Under the pieces are notes generated by a model. The model saw only the letters and a program-made list of their open reading frames with translations, was not told the DNA's origin and ran no database searches. Shown piece after piece: positions 58,410 through 64,000 of a stretch of 64,000 bases of DNA (positions are counted from its first letter, which is position 1; every line of letters starts with the position of its first letter). Source of the DNA: Roseateles asaccharophilus. Its GTDB lineage: Bacteria > Pseudomonadota > Gammaproteobacteria > Burkholderiales > Burkholderiaceae_C. The stretch lies in assembly GCF_004362405.1 (NCBI RefSeq), contig NZ_SNXE01000009.1, forward strand, positions 1 through 64,000. The letters are read 5' to 3'. The position numbers and the translations under genes were made by a program.

Positions 58410-58906
58410 CAGACCAGGTCCTTCGTCATGGCGCGGGCCTTCTCGGTCTGGGCCACGCGGTAGGCGGCCAGCTTCTCGCGCAGGGCGGCATCACCGCTGG
58501 CCAGCATGGCCACGGCGAACAGGGCCGCATTGCCGGCGCCGGCCGTGCCAATGGCAAAGGTGGCCACCGGAATGCCCTTGGGCATCTGCACGATGGAGTG
58601 CAGGGAATCCACGCCCTGCAGATGGCGGCTGGCCACCGGCACGCCCAGCACGGGCACCGGGGTCTTGGCCGCCAGCATGCCGGGCAGATGCGCCGCACCG
58701 CCGGCCCCGGCAATGATGGCGCGCAGGCCGCGGCCCTCGGCGGCCTCGGCATAGGCAAACATCTCGTCGGGCATGCGGTGGGCCGAGACGACCTGCGCCT
58801 CGAAAGGGATGCCGAACTCGGAGAGAATGTCGGCGGCGTGCTTCATGGTCTCCCAGTCACTGCTGGAACCCATCACCACGCCGACCAGGGGGGAGACGTT
58901 GCTCAC
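58409..58906 (-). CDS. purE: N5-CAIR mutase
   Basis: 165 residues. PurE moves the carboxyl group made by PurK to give CAIR. Signatures are [49 protein letters not shown] and [19 protein letters not shown]. The start chosen is a GTG at 58906, which has GGAG at a good distance; a TTG at 58918 would add four residues. First gene of the purE-purK-tsaC-SGNH operon. Confidence 0.96.
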   Translation of the reverse strand: MSNVSPLVGVVMGSSSDWETMKHAADILSEFGIPFEAQVVSAHRMPDEMFAYAEAAEGRGLRAIIAGAGGAAHLPGMLAAKTPVPVLGVPVASRHLQGVDSLHSIVQMPKGIPVATFAIGTAGAGNAALFAVAMLASGDAALREKLAAYRVAQTEKARAMTKDLV

Positions 58907-58995
58907 GGCTCGCTCCAATCGCTGAACAGGCGGAAAAGAAACCTTGAATTGTAGGCGGGTGCCGCCAAGTCCCCAGCCGAGCCCTCGAGACCCCC

Positions 58996-59949
58996 ATGAT
59001 CGACATCACCATACAGAACTTCGAAACCGAGCTGCTGCAGGCCTCCATGAGCCAGCCGGTGCTGCTGGACATCTGGGCCCCCTGGTGCGGCCCCTGCAAA
59101 AGCCTGGGCCCGGTGCTGGAGAAGCTGGAGACGGCCTACGGCGGCCGCTTCCTGCTGGCCAAGCTCAATAGCGACGAGCAGCCCGAAATCGCTAGCCAGC
59201 TCTCCCAGGCCTTTGGCGTGCGCTCCATTCCCTTCTGCGTGATGTTCGTCGGCGGCCAGCCGGTGGACGGTTTCGTGGGCGCGATTCCCGAGGCCCAGAT
59301 CCGCGAGTTCCTAGACAAGCATGTGCCCAGCGGCGAGGCCCTGGAGGCCGAGGAAGAACTGGCCGAGGCCGAGGAGCTGCTGGCCGAAGGCGATCTGGAT
59401 TCCGCCCTGGCCAAGCTGGCCCAGGCGGTGGATACCGATCCGGCCAACGAGACCGCACGCTTCGATCTGGTCAAGGCCCTGCTGGAACTGGGCCGCCTGG
59501 CCGAGGCCCAGGCCGCCTTCGCGCCCGTGGCCGCGCGTGCCGCCGACACCCTGACCCCGCACGCCCGCTTCGCCGCCCTGGCCCAGTGGATTGCCGCCAT
59601 GGAGACCGCGGCCCGCGTCGATCCCGCGGCCCTGCAGGCCGCCATCGCCACCAACAAGCGCGACTTCGAGGCCCGCTACGCCCTGGCCCAGAGCCATATG
59701 GCGGCCCAGCGCTTTACCGAGGCCATGGACGAGCTGCTGGAGATCATCATGCGCGACAAGACCTGGAACGGCGAGGCCGCGCGCAAGCTCTATGTGGCCG
59801 TGCTGGAGCTGCTGAGCAAGCCCGCGCCCAAGCCGCAGGCCGGCGCCGAACCCAAGAGCACGCTAGAAATCGCCGGCCACGCCGTGGTGCCCACCAGCGA
59901 CCCGCTGCTGGACCAGTACCGCCGCAAGCTGAGCATGGCCCTGTTCTGA
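58996..59949 (+). CDS. Thioredoxin-fold/TPR co-chaperone (CnoX/YbbN-like)
   Basis: 317 residues. A thioredoxin domain with active site WCGPC (Cys31, Cys34) is followed by TPR repeats ([20 protein letters not shown], then two more units). This domain order is that of YbbN/CnoX, which protects proteins under oxidative stress and hands them to chaperones. E. coli CnoX lacks the resolving CxxC; this one retains it, so it may still be an oxidoreductase. Divergent from purE. Confidence 0.9.
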   Translation: MIDITIQNFETELLQASMSQPVLLDIWAPWCGPCKSLGPVLEKLETAYGGRFLLAKLNSDEQPEIASQLSQAFGVRSIPFCVMFVGGQPVDGFVGAIPEAQIREFLDKHVPSGEALEAEEELAEAEELLAEGDLDSALAKLAQAVDTDPANETARFDLVKALLELGRLAEAQAAFAPVAARAADTLTPHARFAALAQWIAAMETAARVDPAALQAAIATNKRDFEARYALAQSHMAAQRFTEAMDELLEIIMRDKTWNGEAARKLYVAVLELLSKPAPKPQAGAEPKSTLEIAGHAVVPTSDPLLDQYRRKLSMALF

Positions 59950-59962
59950 GGGCCTGACACGC

Positions 59963-61063
59963 TCAGGGCCGGCCCAGACCGGCCGTGTCCAGTGTGGCCG
60001 CCCAGTGCGCCTGCTGGCGCTCGAACTCGGCCCATTCGGCCGCCGCCAATGCCGCGTGACGCTCGGCCGCGCTCGCATCACCCAGGGCGCCGTAGACCTG
60101 GGCCAGGCGGCTGTGGGTGGCGGCGCGGTCATCCACATCGCAGGCCGGATCCAGCTCGAATTCGGCCTCCTGGGCCTGTCGCAGAGCCTGCTCGCGCTGG
60201 CCCAGATTGACCCGGCACCAGGCCAGATCGGCCAGCAAGCTGCTGCCCAGACGCGCCAGCCCCAGGGCCATGGCCTGGGGCAGATAGGCCTCGTACAGGG
60301 CCTGGGCCTGGGCGTAGTCGCCCTGCACCACCAGGATCTGGGCTCGCAGCACCGGCGTGAGCTCGGACATGGCCGAGCCGCCGACGGCCGCGTCGTAGTG
60401 CTTGACCGAGTCGGCCCCCAGCAACAGCTCAGGCACCGGGCGGGCCGGATGGGCCAGACTCTCGCGGCGCTGCCGGGCGCAGCGCACCTCGATCATGTTG
60501 TAGATCAGGGCCGACTGGGTGGCGTCATCGCCCTCGGCGGCCGCATGGCGACGGGCCAGGCCGTACCAGGCCTGGGCGGTTTCAAGCCGCCCGGCAAAGT
60601 CGTAGGCCAGGCCCAGGGCCACGGCCAGACGGCTGCGCGCATCATGCTGGGCCTCGCCCGCCAGGCGCAGGCAGGTCTGGGCCTGATGGGCCACCAGCGC
60701 CACATCGTGCTGAACATAGGCGATATGGGCCAGCCAGGCCGCACACAGGGCCTCCAGCTGTCTCAGCCCGGCCATCTGCGCCATGGCCTGAGCCCGGCGG
60801 ATCTTGTCACCCGCGGCGCTGCCAAAGTCGCTGAAATAGCTCATCAGGCCCTCGGCGTAATGCAGCCAGGCGCCGAGTATGGGATGCGGGTGCTGGAAGG
60901 CCAGCTGATGCAGGGCCGTCAAGGCCTCGCGCGCTTCGGCCATGCGCCCGTGACGCGCCAGCAGCACCGCGCGCTGCACGCGCCAGCTGCCCGCCAGGAT
61001 GGGGTCACTGGCCCCGGCGATGGCCTGATCCAGACGTTGCAGCAGGCGGGAGCTGATGGCCAT
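59963..61063 (-). CDS. TPR-like protein of unknown function
   Basis: 366 residues, nearly all helical with repeated A-rich hairpins (MAEAREALTALHQLAFQHPH, YAQAQALYEAYLPQAMALGL, REQALRQAQEAEFELDP), a superhelix of TPR/MalT-like type. No signal peptide or catalytic domain. It resembles the scaffold or substrate-binding part of regulatory proteins but stands alone. It converges on the thioredoxin/TPR gene and follows purC by nine bases in gene order, possibly not in its operon. Confidence 0.75.
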   Translation of the reverse strand: MAISSRLLQRLDQAIAGASDPILAGSWRVQRAVLLARHGRMAEAREALTALHQLAFQHPHPILGAWLHYAEGLMSYFSDFGSAAGDKIRRAQAMAQMAGLRQLEALCAAWLAHIAYVQHDVALVAHQAQTCLRLAGEAQHDARSRLAVALGLAYDFAGRLETAQAWYGLARRHAAAEGDDATQSALIYNMIEVRCARQRRESLAHPARPVPELLLGADSVKHYDAAVGGSAMSELTPVLRAQILVVQGDYAQAQALYEAYLPQAMALGLARLGSSLLADLAWCRVNLGQREQALRQAQEAEFELDPACDVDDRAATHSRLAQVYGALGDASAAERHAALAAAEWAEFERQQAHWAATLDTAGLGRP

Positions 61064-61072
61064 GACCGGACC

Positions 61073-61972
61073 TCAGCGGGTCAGGCGTTCCAGGGCCTCG
61101 CGGTACTTGGCCGCGGTGTTCGCTATCACCTCGGCCGGCAGGGTCGGCGCGGGGGCCACCTTGCCCCAGGGCTTGCCGTCCACCTGGGCCTGCTCCAGCC
61201 AGTCGCGCAGGAACTGCTTGTCGTAGCTGGGCGGGTTGCTGCCCACGGCATAGCTCTCGGCGGGCCAGTAGCGCGAGGAGTCGGGCGTCAGCACCTCGTC
61301 CATCAGGGTCAGGGTGCCGTCGGCATCCAGGCCGAACTCGAACTTGGTGTCGGCAATGATGATGCCCTTGGTGGCGGCATAGTCGGCCGCGCGCCGGTAC
61401 AGGGCGATAGAGATGGTGCGCACGCGCTCGGCCAGGTCGGCACCGATGATCTCCACGCAGCGCTCGAAGCTGATGTTCTCGTCATGGTCGCCCATCTCGG
61501 CCTTGGTGGCCGGGGTGAAGATGGGCTCGGGCAGCTTGGAAGCATTGTTCAGGCCGGCCGGCAGCTTGACGCCGCAGACCTCGCCCTTGGTCTTGTATTC
61601 GGCCCAGCCGCTGCCGGCCAGATAGCCGCGCACCACGGCCTCGATGGGCAGGGGCTTGAGACGCTTGACCAGCATGGAGCGCTCGCGCACCTGCTCACGG
61701 TCGGCCTCGGTGCTGACGGCGGACAGCGGGTCGTCGCCGGTCAGGTGGTTGGGGACGATATCGCCCAGCTTCTCGAACCAGAACAGGGCCATCTTCGTCA
61801 GCAGCGCGCCCTTGCCGGGAATGGGCTCGCCCATGATGACGTCGAAGGCCGAGATGCGATCCGAGGCCACCATCAGGATGCGGTCCTCACCGACCGCGTA
61901 GTTCTCGCGCACCTTGCCGCGCGCGATCAGGGGAAGAGAGGTGAGCGAGGAGGTATGCAGGGCAGCGGTCAT
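61073..61972 (-). CDS. purC: SAICAR synthase
   Basis: 299 residues, the longer form found in Burkholderiales. It joins aspartate to CAIR, the step after PurE. Signatures are [70 protein letters not shown] and [32 protein letters not shown]. With purE and purK in the window, three consecutive purine-pathway genes lie close together but not in one operon. Confidence 0.97.
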   Translation of the reverse strand: MTAALHTSSLTSLPLIARGKVRENYAVGEDRILMVASDRISAFDVIMGEPIPGKGALLTKMALFWFEKLGDIVPNHLTGDDPLSAVSTEADREQVRERSMLVKRLKPLPIEAVVRGYLAGSGWAEYKTKGEVCGVKLPAGLNNASKLPEPIFTPATKAEMGDHDENISFERCVEIIGADLAERVRTISIALYRRAADYAATKGIIIADTKFEFGLDADGTLTLMDEVLTPDSSRYWPAESYAVGSNPPSYDKQFLRDWLEQAQVDGKPWGKVAPAPTLPAEVIANTAAKYREALERLTR

Positions 61973-62004
61973 GGTGGGCTCGGGCGGAAAAACCGGATTT
62001 TAGG

Positions 62005-62448
62005 TCAGCCCGCCGCGCCGCCCTCCATTTGCGCAAAGCCCAGATAGCGGGCCTCGAAGCGCGCCTTGCCCGCGCGGGCAAAGGCCGCTTCGTCCCAGTC
62101 GCCCTCGCCCAGCCGGGCGCGGAGCTCGGGGCGGAAGCGGTAGACAAAAGCGTCCAGCACGCGCCCATCCTCCAGGTGCACCGCCACGCTCACGCGCTCG
62201 TACTCGGGGCCTTCGAAGGCATCCAGCCGCGCCCAGGCAGATTCGGGCACATCCAGATAAAGCCGACCCGCCACCTCGGCGCCGGGCGCGGGCTGCAGGC
62301 CCGGGTACTCCTGGCCCTGCACCGGATGGCGGGCATGGTCGGCCAGGCGTGCCGGCAGCGAGGCCGGCAGGGCCTGCGGCGCCAGGCCGCAGACACGCGC
62401 CATGATGTCGGCCCACATCAGCGAGCCGTAGGTGAAGGCATGCGCCAC
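62005..62448 (-). CDS. Gamma-glutamylcyclotransferase/AIG2-like protein
   Basis: 147 residues. The N-terminal MAHAFTYGSLMWADIMARVCG carries the YGSL motif of the GGCT fold, and a Glu within WARLDAFEGPEYERVSVAVHLEDG is the expected acid. Members release 5-oxoproline from gamma-glutamyl amines; the bacterial substrate is unclear. It lies between purC and fba on the same strand, 21 bases after fba and 32 before purC. Confidence 0.9.
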   Translation of the reverse strand: MAHAFTYGSLMWADIMARVCGLAPQALPASLPARLADHARHPVQGQEYPGLQPAPGAEVAGRLYLDVPESAWARLDAFEGPEYERVSVAVHLEDGRVLDAFVYRFRPELRARLGEGDWDEAAFARAGKARFEARYLGFAQMEGGAAG

Positions 62449-62469
62449 CGCAGGCTCGCGCGCCGGGAC

Positions 62470-63534
62470 TTACTGGACGACCTGGGCCAGCTCGCCGCGG
62501 GCATAGGCCGCGGCGATGTCCACCAGGGTGCGCGGCTGGATCTTGCCAGCCTGGCCTTCGCAGCCGAACTCCAGATAGCGCTGCTTGCACACCGCCTTGG
62601 CGGCCTCGCGGGCGGGCTTGAGCCACTCGCGGGCATCGAACTTGTCGGGGTTCTCGGCCAGGAACTTGCGCACCGCGCCGGTCATGGCCAGGCGGATGTC
62701 GGTGTCGATATTGATCTTGCGCACGCCATGCTTGATGGCTTCCTGGATCTCCTCGACCGGCACGCCGAAGGTCTCCTTCATCTTGCCGCCGTACTGGTTG
62801 ATGATGGCCAGCAGTTCCTGCGGCACGCTGGAGGAGCCGTGCATCACCAGATGGGTGTTGGGGATGCGGGCGTGGATTTCCTTGACGCGACTGATGGCCA
62901 GGATGTCGCCGGTGGGCTTGCGGCTGAACTTGTAGGCGCCGTGGCTGGTGCCGATGGCAATCGCCAGCGCGTCCAGCTGGGTGGCCTTGACGAAGGTGGC
63001 GGCCTCTTCCGGGTCGGTCAGCATCTGGCTGTGGTCCAGCTTGCCAACGGCACCGATGCCATCTTCCTCGCCGGCGTCGCCGGTTTCCAGATTGCCCAGG
63101 CAGCCCAGTTCGCCCTCGACGGTGACGCCCACCATGTGGGCCATCTCCACCACGCGGCGGGTCACGTCCACGTTGTAATCAAAGCTGGAGGGGGTCTTGC
63201 CGTCTTCCATCAGCGAGCCGTCCATCATCACCGAGCCGAAGCCCAGGTCGATGGCGCCCTGGCAGACCTTGGGGCTGGTGCCGTGATCCTGGTGCATGAC
63301 CAGGGGGATGTGGGGGTACATCTCGGCGGCGGCCTGGATCAGATGCTTGATGAAGGGCTCGCCGGCGTACTTGCGGGCACCGGCGCTGGCCTGCAGGATG
63401 ACCGGGGCGCCCACCTCGTCGGCCGCGGCCATCACGGCCTGCACCTGCTCGAGGTTGTTGACGTTGAATGCCGGGATACCGTAGCCGTTTTCGGCGGCAT
63501 GGTCCAGCAGCTGGCGCATGGAAACGAGAGGCAT
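62470..63534 (-). CDS. fba: Class II fructose-bisphosphate aldolase
   Basis: 354 residues from the ATG at 63534, preceded by GGAGGG. The enzyme cleaves fructose-1,6-bisphosphate in glycolysis and runs in reverse in gluconeogenesis. Zinc ligands are in [17 protein letters not shown] and [10 protein letters not shown]. The substrate loop [20 protein letters not shown] is present. Length is typical of the Calvin-cycle subtype common in betaproteobacteria. Confidence 0.97.
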   Translation of the reverse strand: MPLVSMRQLLDHAAENGYGIPAFNVNNLEQVQAVMAAADEVGAPVILQASAGARKYAGEPFIKHLIQAAAEMYPHIPLVMHQDHGTSPKVCQGAIDLGFGSVMMDGSLMEDGKTPSSFDYNVDVTRRVVEMAHMVGVTVEGELGCLGNLETGDAGEEDGIGAVGKLDHSQMLTDPEEAATFVKATQLDALAIAIGTSHGAYKFSRKPTGDILAISRVKEIHARIPNTHLVMHGSSSVPQELLAIINQYGGKMKETFGVPVEEIQEAIKHGVRKINIDTDIRLAMTGAVRKFLAENPDKFDAREWLKPAREAAKAVCKQRYLEFGCEGQAGKIQPRTLVDIAAAYARGELAQVVQ

Positions 63535-63695
63535 GGTCGGCCCTCCAGGGAGTTGTGAATTCTTGGGCGCGGCTCCGGATCCCGTAACCACGCCGTAACT
63601 GCGCGGGATTCTAGCGGCCCCATCGCCGCCGCGCCCCCCGGAAATGCGGGCAAGCGCGCTTGCGCGCGCCGCGCCCGAAGGCTAGCCTAGTCCGC

Positions 63696-64000
63696 GTGAC
63701 CGTTCGCCTCGACCTTGACCATCTCACCCTGTGGATGACCGCCGCAGCGCGCGAGCATTCCCTGGATCTGACCAACCATGTGGCGGAGCGAACCGGGGCC
63801 AGCCGCCGGGCGGTGCAGGCCGCACTGCGCCGCCTGGTGGACGCCCAGTGGCTGCGCCGCGAGGGCAGCCGCAGCCGGCCCGTCTACCACCCGGGGGCCC
63901 TGCGTCAGGTGGCGCGCAGCTACACCCTCTACGGCCTGCAGGAAGACATCCCCTGGCAGCGCGACTTCGCGCCACATTTCGAACTGCCCCGCCATGTGGC
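63696..64000 (+). CDS. Winged-helix protein, probable ATPase/DUF4325 type (5' part)
   Basis: The frame opens at a GTG at 63696 and runs off the window after 101 residues without a stop. It begins with a winged-helix DNA-binding-like domain (LDLTNHVAERTGASRRAVQAALRRLVDAQWLRREG), then PVYHPGALRQVARSYTLYGL and WQRDFAPHFELPRHV. This head resembles Burkholderiales proteins that continue into a histidine-kinase-like ATPase and a STAS-like DUF4325 domain; that continuation is expected from memory and lies outside the window. It diverges from fba. Confidence 0.7.
   Translation, partial: MTVRLDLDHLTLWMTAAAREHSLDLTNHVAERTGASRRAVQAALRRLVDAQWLRREGSRSRPVYHPGALRQVARSYTLYGLQEDIPWQRDFAPHFELPRHV

Noticed and set aside
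59946-59976. Imperfect hairpin between two convergent genes as a terminator
   Set aside because: One mismatch in the stem and no T tract; too weak to call.
60005-62047. A 680-codon plus-strand frame opposite the TPR gene and purC
   Set aside because: purC on the minus strand is unambiguous; the frame is a GC-skew shadow.

Overview
The window is about 64 kb of high-GC DNA from a betaproteobacterium, most likely order Burkholderiales (Roseateles/Pelomonas/Mitsuaria-like). This placement is an inference from gene families and gene order: a narK1-narK2-narGHJI cluster with a parvulin gene, a PEP-CTERM protein, the block slt / NDUFA9-like / GST / cca, and purE-purK-tsaC near purC and class II fba. 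No rRNA, tRNA or CRISPR array was seen. No integrase, transposase or phage gene was seen either.

Region 1 (1-4392, perhaps to 5494) is the distal part of an integron cassette array. Ten attC sites, each bounded by RYYYAAC and GTTRRRY core boxes, separate small genes that all read rightward. Most products are unknown; recognisable ones are a DUF3885-like protein, an SMI1/KNR4 (SUKH) protein, a small membrane protein and a GNAT acetyltransferase. The integrase and attI should lie left of the window. A secreted alpha/beta hydrolase (4552-5448) may be the last, decayed cassette. A lipoprotein gene interrupted by TGA follows (5597-6055).

Region 2 (6181-11235) is a compact three-gene unit behind a good sigma70-like promoter. 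It encodes a degenerate-cyclase/TPR protein, a soluble PAP2/vanadium-haloperoxidase-type enzyme whose N-terminus carries five GGVGP(A/Y) repeats, and a subtilisin-like protease. I recognise the families but no described system made of the three, so it is the best candidate here for something undescribed. truD follows.

Region 3 (12393-32501) is a nitrate-respiration and nitric-oxide island. One leftward operon reads narK1-narK2-small membrane protein-narGHJI-parvulin-sbtA-sbtB and ends, unexpectedly, in a bicarbonate-transporter-type permease with its PII-like partner. A Crp/Fnr regulator diverges from it across an FNR-type box. Next come a DUF2249-nnrS-nsrR operon with an NsrR-like operator, a DGC-domain protein, and narXL behind a strong FNR-type box. 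An alkane monooxygenase (alkB) gene diverges from narX.

Region 4 (32599-48135) holds a Tat-exported metallo-beta-lactamase-fold hydrolase, a large PEP-CTERM repeat protein, two 5-formyltetrahydrofolate cyclo-ligase paralogues, a DUF2917/LysR divergent pair, a chemoreceptor followed immediately by a TorF-type porin, soluble lytic transglycosylase, an NDUFA9-like protein, a GST, cca and a membrane protein.

Region 5 (48150-64000) is mostly core housekeeping: a MidA-type methyltransferase, a tsaB-rimI-UDG-GGDEF/EAL operon, PBP4 (dacB), a probable SGNH pseudoenzyme, purE-purK-tsaC, a thioredoxin/TPR protein, purC, a gamma-glutamylcyclotransferase-like protein, class II fructose-bisphosphate aldolase, and the start of a winged-helix protein cut by the window edge.
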